Part shown: positions 1 to 11,324 of the stretch, in pieces
Numbering within the stretch: position 1 is the stretch's first letter
Layout: each line of letters starts with the position of its first letter
Source: Proteles cristata cristata
Lineage: Eukaryota > Chordata > Mammalia > Carnivora > Hyaenidae
DNA: 64,000 bases
Reading direction: 5' to 3'
Assembly (NCBI GenBank): GCA_017311185.1
Contig: JAESUZ010001754.1
Location: 310,001-374,000 of the forward strand
Made by a program: the position numbers and the translations under genes
Notes under the pieces: model-generated
Databases searched by the model: none
What the model saw: only the letters and a program-made list of their open reading frames with translations
Told to the model about the DNA's origin: nothing

Positions 1-1160
1 GTGTCAGAGACACAGTAGGTCTCCCATACAGGCTCGCTGAGTGAATAAAGGTGGTGAGGTGGTCCAGAAAGAGGGAGAAACAGACATGTTGCCAAGAAAA
101 GAAAAAGTTAAAAACAAAAACCAAAAAACGCCTTCAGAATGAGGTAAGAAGGAAGGACTGACAAACAGACAAGAGGAAAGAATGTCTTCAGGAACATTTT
201 CCACGTGCATGTAGGAGGGAGGACAGGGGGACGCAGGTGGCTGAGGGCAGGGGAAGGCAGCTGGGGGAGGCCAGGCAGGCAGGCTGTGTGGGGGGTGGGG
301 GGGTGGGGGACATGTCCGGACGGGGTCACCTCCGGGTCCTCCATAAAGGGTCTCTGGAGAGGGAAATAGCTGTTCTCTTCCAGATTCAAATAGGCAGTAG
401 GTGGCCTCAGAACCCTGACTCCTTGTCCCCGGAGCTGTGGGCCTGGCAGAGTTTTCTGGAAGCTTGTGTGAAGAAAAGGAGGTTTTCCTTTCTGTGTTTG
501 GGTTGTTTAAATGGCTTCTGAGGGAGTTGGGTCCTATTAGGGGGCCTGTGGGCTCAGCCCTGGGGGTGGGGGTGGGGGTTGGCTGGGGATGTTCATTTTG
601 GAGAGGAAGGTGCCAGGAGTCCCGCCTCCCCTGTCCCCCCCCCCCTTTTGGGGGCAGTGTGGCCACGAAAATCTGCAGAGAAGAGAGTTTTTCTGTATAG
701 AACTTGAGGAGTTTTTCTAAGAGGAGTTTAGGCAGTTTGCTGCGATGTGGGATATAAAACACCTCCTCTCTCTTGCCTGTGGGTCTTCAGGAAGTCTCCA
801 CTGCTTACTGATGCTGTTGGGCAAGTGGATTATTTTAGGGGGACTTGAAGAAGGGTGAACCTGAGCTGGGGTGAGAGGATGAGGCAGCCGGGGGGTGCAG
901 CTGGGTTACTGGGCAATCTGGCTCCCTTCTCCCGCAGACAGGGATGGGCCACCTTCCCCCAACCTGAGCGCTCTCCCCCTGCAAGTCATTTTAAGAGAAC
1001 TGTTATGTCCCTGACCTGAGCTCCCCTCCCCCACATCCCTGCACATGCACACAGGATTGCAAGGTGCCTGGACTCGCACAGTCAATGCTGCCTGAATCGG
1101 ATTCATGAGCACGAGGGGATGGGGGAGCTTACTGAAGACTCAGGAGAGAAGAGAGAATCT
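1..1160. other. unique intronic sequence, purine-rich start
   Basis: No repeat family recognised. The first 400 bases are rich in GA and GGGG runs, and a C10 run lies near 636. A 252-codon open frame on the minus strand (4-762) has low-complexity proline/serine composition and no recognisable domain, so it is not called a gene. Confidence 0.5.
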
Positions 1161-1164
1161 TTGA

Positions 1165-1375
1165 TAAGCACCGACTCTGTGTCTGGTCTTGAAAGAGCAC
1201 CTGACATACATTCTATAGTTTAATCCTCGTAACAGCCCCATGGGCTGTTTTTACACAGTTTATAGACAAGTTTATAGACAAGACCCAGTTTATAGACAAG
1301 TAAACTTCAGAAAGGCATAGTAACTTGCCCAAGGCAGCCCAGCTAGTGAGTCAGGATTCAAGCCCAGATGAGCCC
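1165..1375 (-). repeat. MIR SINE relic
   Basis: Antisense MIR text is visible: a diverged 'taatcctcgtaacagcccc' block, then 'aacttgcccaaggcagccc' and 'attcaagccc'. It contains a local triplication of TTTATAGACAAG (1259, 1271, 1289). Confidence 0.7.
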
Positions 1376-1582
1376 AACTTTTGGACGACCCTGTACTCTC
1401 CCTCAATGGGGCTTCCAAGGAGCCTGGGAAGAGATCTGGGCTTAGGCTCCCAGCGATGCCACTCACTTGCTTTGTGGCTGAGGCTGCTAGCTCGCCCTCT
1501 CTGGTTTGCCCACGTACAAAGAGGGTGCTGACCGTTAGGTGATTTCTCATGCCACTGCCCTCTCTGTGTGGATATGATTTCT

Positions 1583-1810
1583 TTCTTTTCTTTTTTTTTT
1601 TTTTAATGTTTTATTTATTTTTAGGAGAGAGAGAGAGCCAGCGTGAGCAGGGGAGGGTCAGAGAGAGAGGGAGTCACAGGCTGAAACAGGCTCCAGGCTC
1701 TGAGCTGGCAGTCAGCACAGAGCCCGACGCGGGGCTCGAACCCACGAACTGCGAGATCATGACCCGAGCGAAAGTCGGACGCTTAACCGACTAAGCCACC
1801 CAGGCGCCCC
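1583..1810 (-). mobile_element. young carnivore SINE (tRNA-derived), subtype A
   Basis: A full-length copy with its T-run (the A tail) on the left and GGCGCCCC on the right. It is flanked by a perfect 18-bp duplication, TGTGTGGATATGATTTCT, at 1565-1582 and 1811-1828. Subtype A marks are the 'ctaggagagag' tail junction and 'gcgaaagtcggacgc'. Confidence 0.95.
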
Positions 1811-1828
1811 TGTGTGGATATGATTTCT

Positions 1829-2449
1829 GACCAGCTGGGAAAGGGGGATGACGACAAAAAGGAAGGAGAGGTTGGCGTGACTTTCAAGGGGCAGCGGCAG
1901 TGGCTCATGAGCAGAGCGAAGGAGGAAGGACTCCAGTCTTTTCCCTCCGAGAAAGAAAGCAGGTGTTTCCTGCCCACCGAATGCCTGTGTTTGGCACACC
2001 CAGCCCGCACCGTCTGAGCAAATGCTTCACAGGCAGCCAGCGTTTGATGTCCCTGCCCGCAGAGACCGGATGTCCCAACCCAGCCTTCCTCCATGAATGG
2101 GGCTGGAGGGAGAGGTCTGCTGTGTTGCAGGCAGCGGGGAGCAATGTGGAGAAAATGGGGGCCACTTCAGAAGGTCCCGAGCAGCTAAGGGTATGCCCTG
2201 GAGCGTGGCAGCCAGCGAGCAATGTGGACAGAAGCCTCTCCTGCCCAGCAGAGCCCACTCAAGCACCAGCCTCCCCCGGGAGAGGTCTGCCTCGTATGAA
2301 GGTGATGCGGACACTGGTAAACAGCACCATACCTAGGAAGGCTGGAGTTTGCAGGACCCGGATTGAGCCTGGGCAGGAAGCTGCCTTAGAGCCAGCAGGG
2401 GCTCTTGCATTGGAGAAGTTTCTCAAAAGTTCTTTTCTTTCTGGCTGGG
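1829..2449. other. unique intronic sequence
   Basis: No repeat recognised. A 186-codon + strand open frame crosses this segment but has no start context, splice sites or known domain. Confidence 0.45.
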
Positions 2450-2700
2450 CAGTGTCATAGGCTGAATGGGGATTTGGGAGTTAGATACACCTGAGCTCAT
2501 ATGCTGGCCTTGTCCCTAGCCATGTGGCCTGGGGCAAAGGTCTTTAAGTCACTGAGTCTGTTTCTGCAATCCTGTAGAATGGGAAAAATAACCCTAATAT
2601 CCGACTCCCAGGATTGTAAAGTTTGCTGCTTACAGGGCAGTCAGAGGGCCAGGGGCCTCACAGGGGAGTGGGTTAAAACCTGCAGGTTATAGGCCCTCAC
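2450..2700 (+). repeat. MIR SINE relic
   Basis: Sense MIR order: 'tttgggagttagatacacctgag', 'ccatgtggcctggggcaa', 'cactgagtctgtttctgcaa', 'tagaatgggaaaaata'. Confidence 0.65.
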
Positions 2701-2730
2701 ACTGGAGCTACTGAGTTAGATTCTACGTTT

Positions 2731-3177
2731 CTTAATTGTTTTTTTACATTTATTTGTTAAAAAATTTTTTTTAATGTTTTTATTTCTGAGAGAGAGAGAG
2801 AGCGTGAGCAGGGTAGGGGCAGAGAGAGAGGGAGACACAGAATCCGAAGCAGGCTCCAGGCTCTGAGCTGTCAGCACAGAGCCCAATGTGGGGCTCGAAC
2901 CCACAAACGGTGAGATCATGACTTGAGCTGAAGTCAGATGCTTAGCCGACTGAGCCACCCAGGTGTTCCAACATTATTTGTTTTTGAGAGACAGAGTGAG
3001 ACACAGTGTGAGCAGGGGAGGGGCAGAGAGAGAAGGAGACACAGAATCCAAAGCAGGGTCTAGGCTCTGAGCAAGCGTTCAGCACAGAGCCTGCTGCGGG
3101 GCTCAAACCCACGAACTGTGAGATTGTGACCTCAACCAAAGTCGGACGCTTAACCTACTGAGCCACCCGGCTGCCCC
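2731..3177 (-). mobile_element. carnivore SINE carrying a second SINE in its tail
   Basis: The outer copy is bounded by a 14-bp duplication with one mismatch, TAGATTCTACGTTT at 2717-2730 and TAGATTCTATGTTT at 3178-3191. Its body is 2970-3177. Its tail region is split by the inner copy at about 2757-2969. Confidence 0.85.
2757..2969 (-). mobile_element. carnivore SINE, subtype B, nested in another SINE
   Basis: Complete minus-strand copy ending CACCCAGGTGTTCC. The bases on each side (ACATTTATTTGTT, then ACATTATTTGTTT) look like a decayed duplication of the outer element's ATTTATTT tail, so this copy came second. Confidence 0.8.
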
Positions 3178-3499
3178 TAGATTCTATGTTTTAACAAAAG
3201 CATGTCCCAGCAGTCATGTGCACATGGAAGTTTGAGAGGCACTCTCGTCAAGGTTAAGTTGGACACTGGCTGTCCTGTTTCTACCCTAGAAAGTGTACAA
3301 CAAAAGGTACAATTTTTATTATTTCTATTGTCCTGCCCCCTTCATCCAGACACTACTTCCCCATGAATTGTCTTGATTCCCACTGAAGCTGGTGTGGTTT
3401 TAGTGCTAAAATCTATCACGAGGATCAGAAAGTATCTGGCTTATTCAATGAGCAAACGTGTATCGATCTCCTACGAGTACGAATGTGGAAGTACGCTGT

Positions 3500-3620
3500 A
3501 CCTACCAACAGTTTTGCAGCCCTTCCTGTGTGCCAGGTCCCATCCTAAGTGCCTTATATGGATAAACCCACTTAAACCTTATACCAGCCCCATGAAGCCA
3601 TGGCCTTGGCATCAAGGAGA
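3500..3620 (-). repeat. MIR SINE relic
   Basis: Contains 'gtgtgccaggtcccatcctaa' followed by 'ataccagccccatgaagcc', the antisense MIR core. Confidence 0.6.
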
Positions 3621-3719
3621 TCACAGATACCTAAAGCAGGTATATTTACTGTAAAGGGACAGGTAATAAGTATAATATTTCTGCCTTTGCTGGCCATATG
3701 TTCTCTGTTGCAACTACCC

Positions 3720-3862
3720 AGTTTAGCTGTGGTAGCATGAAAACAGCCTTGGGCACTACGTAAACAGATGAGTGAGGTTCTATTTCAATAATACTTTATT
3801 TACAAAAACAGTCAGAGGGCCAGATCTGGCCGACGAGCTGCAGTTTGGCCATTCCTGGCTGG
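3720..3862 (-). mobile_element. hAT-Charlie nonautonomous fragment
   Basis: 'ataatactttatttacaaaaac' then 'ggccagatctggccgacgagctgcagtttggcc' is the reverse form of the element seen at 8587-8800. Only about half of the element remains. Confidence 0.55.
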
Positions 3863-3949
3863 GAGCATACTACGCTGCACTGGGGAAGGGCCACATGGTC
3901 CCAGAGCGGAGAAGATGCTTCACTTTTAACTGGCTGTGGGTCCAGTGAG

Positions 3950-4190
3950 TAAATACAGACTGAGTGCCGGCCCCCGTACCAGCTTCCAGACTGGGCATGG
4001 GAGACGTAGGAGCTTAAAAACAGGCCTGGGCCATGTCTTCATGGGGCTTACATCCTCATGAAGGAGGTACACGTCATCAGGTCATAACACAGATAAATAT
4101 GTAATTATCAACCAGGATAAAGTGCTATGAGAGAAAGGTACCCATATGACACCATGAAGGTGTGCGACAGCCTAATGTCACATGCAGATG
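3950..4190 (-). repeat. L2 LINE 3' end fragment
   Basis: 'gtcttcatggggcttacatcctcatg' followed by 'taacacagataaatatgtaat' resembles the reverse of the L2 3' region. Confidence 0.5.
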
Positions 4191-4194
4191 GCTA

Positions 4195-4430
4195 GTGTTC
4201 ATTGAATGGTCAGTGCACCCCAGGGCTGTTCTAAGCACTGTGCATCTATTAACTCGTTAGTTCTCATTACAACTCCGTGACATAAGTACTTTTGGTTACG
4301 CAGCCAAAACTTGTGGCACAGAGAGGCTAAGCCATTTGTCTGAGTCCACCCAGCGAGCAAGTGGAGAAACCGGGCTGTGAGCCCAGGCGGTCAGCCTCGA
4401 GGGTCTGTGTGTCTGACCACTGCCCTCCCC
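4195..4430 (-). repeat. MIR SINE relic
   Basis: Nearly full-length antisense MIR: 'gggctgttctaagcactgtgcat', 'attaactcgttagttctcattacaactccgtgac', 'gcacagagaggctaag', 'gtgagcccaggcggtcagcc'. Confidence 0.75.
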
Positions 4431-5280
4431 TGCCTTCAGGCGAGCACTTCTTGCCACTCAGAGCGTCCTCTGAGCTCACGTGGGCATCAAGGAGGGCTTC
4501 CCCGAGGGAGCGATGCTGGGGCTGGCGTCTGACAGATAAGGAGACGCTAATAGGACAGAAGAGAGGCGGGGTGTGAAGCATGCCAGGGAGAGGAAGCAGC
4601 GTGTGGTTTCCAGGGCTGAGGGAAGCATCCTTGCTCGGGGAACTGGAAGATTCTGGATCACACAGAGCCAGGGAGAGCCTGGGGAGCCCTGAAGGAAATG
4701 AGGCAGGCCAGGGTGGGGGGCTCATGAGGTACAGGCTTGGGGCACAGAGCTGTGGTGTGGGCTGAAGCCATAATGGGGAGGTGTAGACACGGAGGGGAGC
4801 GCAGAAGCACCTGTCTGTGGAAGAGTGCAGGGCTTCACGTTGAGGCTCGGGCGCCCCAGTGTGTAGTGGTGACTCCGGAGGGGGCTTCTGGGGTCCTGCG
4901 GTGTGCCTGGCCTCCACTTCCTTGTCTGCATTAGGTGATGTCTAGGGTCTTGGCTGTCTCTGTGTCCCCCAGATCTCCCCACAGGGTCCACTCAGCCGGC
5001 CAGGCCACGGTCTCTCCTGTCCCCTGTGCCAGTCATGGCCTTGGATTAAAATGGCTGTCTTCCCAGGTATATGGAGAGCGGGCTCCCTATTTTCTGGGCG
5101 CAGTGCTCCACTCTTTATGTCTGTTCCTGCCCTCCCCCCCCCAACCGGGGTTTGGTCCATTCCAACTAGACAGGATCTGCGAGGAGCTGGCTCAGGAGAG
5201 GTTTCTGGGTTCTTGGGCCTCTGTTCCTCGCTCCCCTCCACGCTGTGCTAGTTAGGGTGGCCAGGACACAAGCGTATGGG
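4431..5280. other. unique intronic sequence, GC-rich
   Basis: No clear repeat and no splice-flanked open frame. The 196-codon minus-strand frame at 4327-4917 runs through the MIR above and is judged chance. Confidence 0.45.
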
Positions 5281-5410
5281 TGTGTGAGTGTGAGAGAGGT
5301 GGGGAAGGGGAGAAAGGGGAGGAAGGACAGAGAGAGGGAGAAGGTGTTCCTGGAGGAAGGAGGAAGGGGATGATGATGGAGGAGGGGAGAGAGAGGAGCT
5401 GAGAGCGGTG
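5281..5410. repeat. polypurine (GGA/GAGA) tract
   Basis: About 130 bases that are almost all purine on the + strand, built from GGGGA, GGAAGG and GAGAGAG blocks, with few pyrimidine interruptions. Confidence 0.8.
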
Positions 5411-5454
5411 GCTTGGGAGCTTGGGCTCCACATGGGGCCTCCTTGGAGCCCCAT

Positions 5455-5590
5455 CCCAGCCTTCCCATAGGCAGTGTGGCCTCCGTGCCTCTACTTGCTC
5501 GTCTGTGTAATGGGGACACCAACAGCACCTACCTCCCAGGGTGTTGTGAAGGAGAACGCAGGTAAGGTATAAAGGAGTCAAGTGTGTTCT
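5455..5590 (+). repeat. MIR SINE fragment
   Basis: 'cgtgcctctacttgctcgtctgtgtaatgggga' followed by 'agcacctacctcccagggtgttgtgaagga' is the sense MIR core. Confidence 0.65.
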
Positions 5591-7479
5591 ATCTAATGAC
5601 ATAAGGAAAAGAGTTCCGGAAGCCCCGGGGCTTCCTTGGTGGGTGCCATCCCCATCCGCGCAGGCACCAGGTGCTGTCCTGTTCCCGGTTGTCTCCGGGG
5701 CTGGTGATCAGCAGCACCAACGCAGGAGGGAGGTAGCCTGCGTGCCTCCGCTGGCTCTGCTGCCTGCCCTCCTGAGCCTCAGTCGTCCCCCCTGTGGCAG
5801 GGAGGGCACGGGCACACCGAGCTCATAGCCTGCGATGAGGAGAAAAGCGCCTGGTATGTGCCAAGCTCCAGGAGACGTTAGTTCTCATCGTGGCAGGAGG
5901 ACCGTTGCTGCTTCCTGTGGGGCCCGGATTGGTGTTGAATACAGTGCAGGGTGCAAGTCAGGACTGGGGCGGGGAGGGGGGAGGGGGGGCAGTCAGCGTG
6001 CTGGTTGCCACCAGCACATAGAGAAGCAACCGTGACAGAATTGAAAGCGTCGGCATGCGTGGAGTGCGCGAGGTCAGAGAAACATGTGCTCTGGTTGCGT
6101 AGAGGTGAGTGAGTAGGGGTAATGGCTTAGGATGTGCCCAAATCGCAGTGTGACCAATGGGAAATACAGCTCCCATCTCCTGGACATAACATACAACACA
6201 CACACACACAGACACACACACACACTCTCACACTCTTCACGCACACAGCCTGCAGGGACTTGCAGACACACATTCAGACAGACACTCAGATGCATGGACA
6301 CACAGGCACCGAAGGGCACGGAACGCAGCACAGACTCCCACCCTTGTGCACAAAGAACGATGCACAGATGCACACCGACAATCATAGGAAGTCACACCTG
6401 GGTCACCGCTGCCTCTGTTTGTCACCCGCTTTCAAGCTTTGGGTAAGGAAGGATAGGATGGGTGGGGGGCACCGTGGCAGACACATTGATGGCCCCCCAG
6501 AGCTGGCTGGGAAAACCAGTTCTGGTCATCATTTGTTCCTGGGTAAGCTAGTGACAGATGGGTGAGCTAGGGACACACTAGCCACCCCTTTGTGGGGCCC
6601 AGATGTCAGGAGGCCCAGGGTGGTGACCAGGGTCTGTCACTAGAAAGTCCCTGGACCCTCTGTTCAGGAGAAGCTTTGGAACTCCTTAAATATCCATGGA
6701 GCTTGGGGGGAAAGGCATACATTCATTCACTCATTTATTTGTCCCATCAGATATTGATGGGGTGCCTTCCTTCTGTCAGGCTCCCCAGGAGGCCTGAAGC
6801 TTGGCCTGATGGCTTGAGACAAGTGAGCCCCACTTTCTGGCCACCCCAGGAGATGGGCTCTGCATTCCTGTCCACGCCTTCTGCCATGCTCTCTTCTCCT
6901 CCTCTTCCTCTGCTCTAGATCCTCAGTCCAGCTGGTGGAGCAAGGATGGTAGGGGTGACCCAGGCCACCTACTTGCCACCCTCCTCAGCCCCCTTCCCCG
7001 GGGCCTTCTCATCTTCCTGGCCTCTAAATCTTGGTCCTGGGACTCAGACTCTGCACCTCCTCTCTGCACCACTGTCCTGGGCCATTCATCAAGTCTTGTG
7101 GCTGTAAATATTATCCACCTGCCAACAACTTGGCAAACTCCTGTCTGGGCCAGGACCTGTCCCATGGGTCCCAGACTCCAAGGCATCTCCCCAAGGAGTC
7201 CCATAGTTTTCTCTGACTTAATGCGGCTGACACGGAGTTTCCAATTCTTCCCAATCCCAGCCTTGGACTCAAACCTTGACGCCTTCCTTTCCTGTGAAAT
7301 CCACAGGCAGCCTTTCAGGAAATCCTATATGTAATCCCTTGGGAATATTTTCAGGCTCTGGCCCCTTCCCACCTCCTTCACTGCTACTACCTTGGTTCAG
7401 AACACTGTTTCTTGTCTAGATTTATTACATTAGGTTCCACCCGTCCCCCTCCCCTCCGCCCCCCCCCCCCAGCCAGAAT
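5591..7479. other. mainly unique intronic sequence
   Basis: Apart from the CA tract at 6194-6226 and a short L2-like piece near 6715-6780 ('cattcattcactcatttattt'), I recognise nothing. A C10 run lies at about 7461. Confidence 0.45.
6194..6226. repeat. (CA)n microsatellite
   Basis: About 16 CA units with one G interruption, followed by CTCTCACACT. Degenerate ACACAGAC repeats continue to about 6390. Confidence 0.9.
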
Positions 7480-8035
7480 TGACCTTCCAAATCAGTGTCA
7501 CCTGCTCACAGTTCCCATCCACCCTTAGAATGAGATCCGATTTCTTCCCAGCATGATTGGGCTCCTCACTACCTCTCAGATCTCATGCTGTGGGATGCCC
7601 TCCATTCCTGCACTGTGCTTGGCCAGTCAGGCCTCCACTCTGGCTCCCAAACACCCTGCCCCCACCCTGCCTTAATAAGGCCTGTGCTCTCACTGGTCCC
7701 CCTCAGGCAGGAGCTTCCCCCAAATCTTCTTACCTCCTTTCTCTTCTTCATTTATAGAAGCTATCCTGACTACCTCTTCTAAGTAACACCCCCCACCTGC
7801 CCTCTGCCCACGCCCTCACGCCCCCTCCCCCCTCCATCCTCTCACAGCAAGCTCTGGAACTCTCTTAGGGGATTATGTGTGGTCCTGCTCATTGCATGTT
7901 TCCTCTGTGAGAAATGTCCCCTTCACAGAGGCACCAGTTTTGTTCACCCTTGGGTCCCCTGTACTGACAACGGGGCCCTGCACGGAGTGAGTGCTTAGTG
8001 AAGGTCTCAGGAGTAAATGAGTGAATGCTTCTAGA
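7480..8035 (+). repeat. L2 LINE 3' end
   Basis: The L2 sense order is recognisable: 'ccttccaaatcagtg', 'ctcctcactacctctcagatc', 'cctctgtgagaaatgtcccct', then 'ctgcacggagtgagtgcttagtga' and a terminal GAGTGAATG. Confidence 0.6.
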
Positions 8036-8301
8036 GGCCTATTCTCAGCTTTGGTGCCACTTTCTCGAGGGGACTCTTCTGGAATGATCTCCGGTTTTGG
8101 GGTTAGGGGCCAAGCTCCCTCAGCACCACACACTCCGTTCTATCCCTGCCTGCATCATGGCATACATGCTGCCTTCATCGGCCTGTTTATAGACGTCGAG
8201 CCCTCAGGGTGTCTAGGGACAGGGCTGCGTCAGCTCTCCCGCCCTCCCCCGGCCTCCCACGGAGAATGGGTGTAACCGACCGAAATTGGAAGATGGCTCA
8301 A

Positions 8302-8462
8302 GCACCGCCCATCGGGCTGAAGCCCCGCCCACCCCCAGACACAGCCCCACCCACCTCCCCTGGGGCCTCGGCTCCGCCCACTTCAGTGGGGCTGGAGATC
8401 CAAATCGAAGAAGGATCCCGGTCTCCTAGCTTCTCTAGCCAATCAGGTAAGAGCTTATAAAG
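8302..8462 (+). promoter_or_regulatory. GC-box / CCAAT / TATA-like cluster
   Basis: Four spaced decamers read GCACCGCCCA (8302), GCCCCGCCCA (8322), GCCCCACCCA (8344) and GCTCCGCCCA (8371). They are followed by CCAATCAG at 8439-8446 and TTATAAAG at 8455-8462. The order is that of a + strand promoter, opposite to CACNG2. The CCAAT-to-TATA spacing is unusually short, only 8 bases lie between them. Transcription is not shown by sequence alone; it could be a decayed LTR or chance. Confidence 0.35.
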
Positions 8463-8586
8463 AATGAGACCATCTAGTTAGAATCTGTTAGGATTTAGAA
8501 TCTGTTAGAGAATGATAGGAACTCACATCTGCCGGCTTTCAAAAATTACTTTTGTTGCCTAGCCCAAGATTAGCATATTCTAGATC

Positions 8587-8800
8587 AGGGATCAGCAAAC
8601 TGTGCCAAATGCAGCCTGCTGCCTGTTTTCATAAATAAAGTTAAGTTTGCTGGGAGCACAGCCACACTCACTGGCTTCCATTATGTCTGTAGTCCGTGGG
8701 CAGCAGTGAGTAGTGGGAACAGAGGCTGTGTGGTCCAGAAAGCCTAATATATTTACTGTCTGACCCTTTATAGAAAACGTTTGCCGATTCTTGTTACAAT
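8587..8800 (+). mobile_element. hAT-Charlie nonautonomous element
   Basis: Terminal inverted repeats are visible: CAGGGATCAGCAAAC on the left and GTTTGCCGATTCTTG on the right. In between are 'cataaataaagttaagtttgctggga' and 'cctaatatatttactgtctgaccctttatagaaa', familiar from a mammalian MER-type hAT family. No clear 8-bp duplication. Confidence 0.75.
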
Positions 8801-10169
8801 ACTCAAAAAATACCATTGGGTTAAGTAAGCTTAAATGAGACCCTTAGAATCCTGCCCTGTTAACAGCAGTTAACCAGTCCAAGGCTTCTGTCCGGGGACA
8901 CCCGAATGAAGCAAACACCCTAAGTAATTCTCTCTTATAAACAATGAGGATATGGAGGTATGGAGTAGGTAGAAACAGCCACCGAAGTCTATATCTGTCC
9001 TTTAGATAACAGACAACGTGAATGGAGTGTCTATTCCAGAATCTGTTCTAGGCACAGCAAGGAAGGAAACAAAGTTCCTACTTTGAGCCCTTGGTGTCTG
9101 GCTGATTATTACATCCTTACTATTCTCAACCAGTGTGGCTCCTGGCACCAGGCTCAGGCTGTGGTTCCCTCCCCGCCTCCTCCCCCTCCCCCACCACTAG
9201 GAGGACACATCTGTCCCAAGTCGCGTCTCCTGAAGACAGAGGTTTCTCTGAGGGTCCTCCCCGCCAGGCTGGGCTCTGCCTGGGGCCACGGGCTGCATCC
9301 ACTCTTTCGCTGTGATCTCCCCGGTGCGGAGCGCAAGCTCCAGCACACAGTGTCAGCCTACCTTTGTGCCATTGCTCTGCTCCCGCAAGAGCCCAGGCCG
9401 TGGTAACGGGGAACAAGAACCCAACCCGTCTTTCAGGAATTCCATTTAAGAGCAGTGTCTCTCGGGAATTCGTAAACGGAAATGATGAGCACTGTAAGAT
9501 ATTTTTCTCCCTTTAAAAAGAAATCTATAAATGACATCGTGTTCCCTTCCTTTCTCCTCCTCGCCACCGGGCTGACTTCATGTTCCCTGGGCTTTTCAAT
9601 GAAACCAGGTTGTTTTCAGGCTGACCCGAGAGTTGGCTTTGATGTGAAGAGTAGTGATATAAGGAGACAGGGTGATCCATGTAATGAAATGCCTCCTACC
9701 TTTTCCATAAAAGTGATCAGAGAGTGACACTAGCCATTCTGCTGTGGGGGATGGGAGGCAGGCTTTAGGGGCCTCGGAGCGGCTGGAAAGGTCACCCGGG
9801 ACAGAAGGTGGGGACGCTCCTGCTGGAGCGCAAACCTCTTCTGGAAGAGCCTCTTAAGAGCCTGGAGCACAGCTTTCACCCACTTCTGTTTGGGTGGCTT
9901 TGCTGTCCCAGGTGTTAAGGACTCTCAGTCCCTCTCCTGGAAATCTCTTTCTCAGGGAGCATTTCACCTTGTTAGTTTTTGATGACTCTTGAGAAATTTT
10001 CTTTGGAACTCAAAATGTGTTCTCTTGATACTATGCCTCAGGTGGATTTCAGGTTGCAGCTGTTACCTCAGGATTTAACTTTGACTTGATTGTGGGGGGG
10101 CGGGGGAGGAAAAAGCTCTAATGTATTGTTCTCTGTCGAGATTCCAATCTGACACTGCCTGACGAGTCT
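8801..10169. other. unique intronic sequence
   Basis: No repeat family recognised. Simple pyrimidine runs (9170-9200) and a G-run near 10095-10110. Confidence 0.45.
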
Positions 10170-10480
10170 CTTCATTGAGTTAGTCAAGAAATATTTACTA
10201 AGCGCTTATTAAGTGCAGGGCCCTGGGCTGGGAATAGGAACATGTGAATGAGATAGGGTGGGTCCCTGGCCTAACTGAGTTGGTGGGACTGCCAAGGAGA
10301 TGTTTACTCAGACAAGGACCACACAGCACAATAAGGGGCATGGAGGACTTCCTGGAGGAGGTGATGTTTCAGGCTGGGACCTGGAGTTTATCAGACAAAG
10401 GGGAGGGAAGAGTGTGACAGGCAGAGGGAACAGCATGCATCAAGGTCTGGTCTCTGGATAGGAGGAAAGGAGGGAGGCTC
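10170..10480 (-). repeat. L2 LINE fragment
   Basis: 'ctaagcgcttattaagtgcagggccctgggctggga' and later 'cttcctggaggaggtgatg' and 'caggcagagggaacagcatg' match the reverse of the L2 3' region. Confidence 0.55.
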
Positions 10481-10524
10481 AGCTTTTTCCTGCCCTCTGC
10501 TGATACAGGGATCTTTGGATCCTA

Positions 10525-10720
<196 letters not shown>

Positions 10721-11324
10721 CAGAGTCTCCAGGGGCTCAGCACCCATCGGCCTCTTGCTGACTTCTTGCTCTTCTGAAGCTGGCTCAGCCCTCTCCCCGG
10801 CCCCGAAGGAAGCTATCACTTTGTCTGTTTGGACATCTGCCTGGTGAATCAAAACACACGCACCCGCGGTGCAGCGGAGAGGATCTAAGGCCTAAGACTT
10901 CAAAACCCAGTCTTCCGTCCCTGCATCGAGGCTTCTGAGGATTAGCTGGAGCTTGGCGGCTGGCAGAGGTTTGGCCCGGGGCTGGGGACTGTGCCGAGGA
11001 GGCCGATGAGCCTGTCAGTACACTGGCCTCTGTGCCCCAGCTCGGCTGGGGGTCACCTCGCATTTTGCATTTTGCCGGAGATCAGATTGCTTTGCAAAGA
11101 AGACAGACCCCACACTGATGCCGACAGACGTTCCCAGGGTCCTTAAATGAGCTTGCAAAGCGCCTTCCCATCTGCGGTGCCTGGAATTCACGGTGCCCAG
11201 CCCCCAGCTGCTCTGAAATGGTCTGGAGGGCAGGGGAGGGGGGAGGATGATGGGGGTGGGGAAGATGGGGAGGTTCAAGCCCCCAATGGGGGCTGAGCAC
11301 CTCTGCCAGGCTCCTGAACTACAA
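10721..11324. other. unique sequence upstream of exon 2
   Basis: No repeat recognised. GC-rich, with scattered CpG around 10860-11060. Confidence 0.45.

Noticed and set aside
4..762. 252-codon open frame on the minus strand
   Set aside because: Low-complexity proline/serine translation from a GC-rich polypurine region. No splice sites, domain or family resemblance.
1900..2460. 186-codon open frame on the + strand
   Set aside because: No domain or splice signals; several other frames are also open over the same stretch.
4327..4917. 196-codon open frame on the minus strand
   Set aside because: It begins in unique sequence and reads into a MIR relic. No domain.
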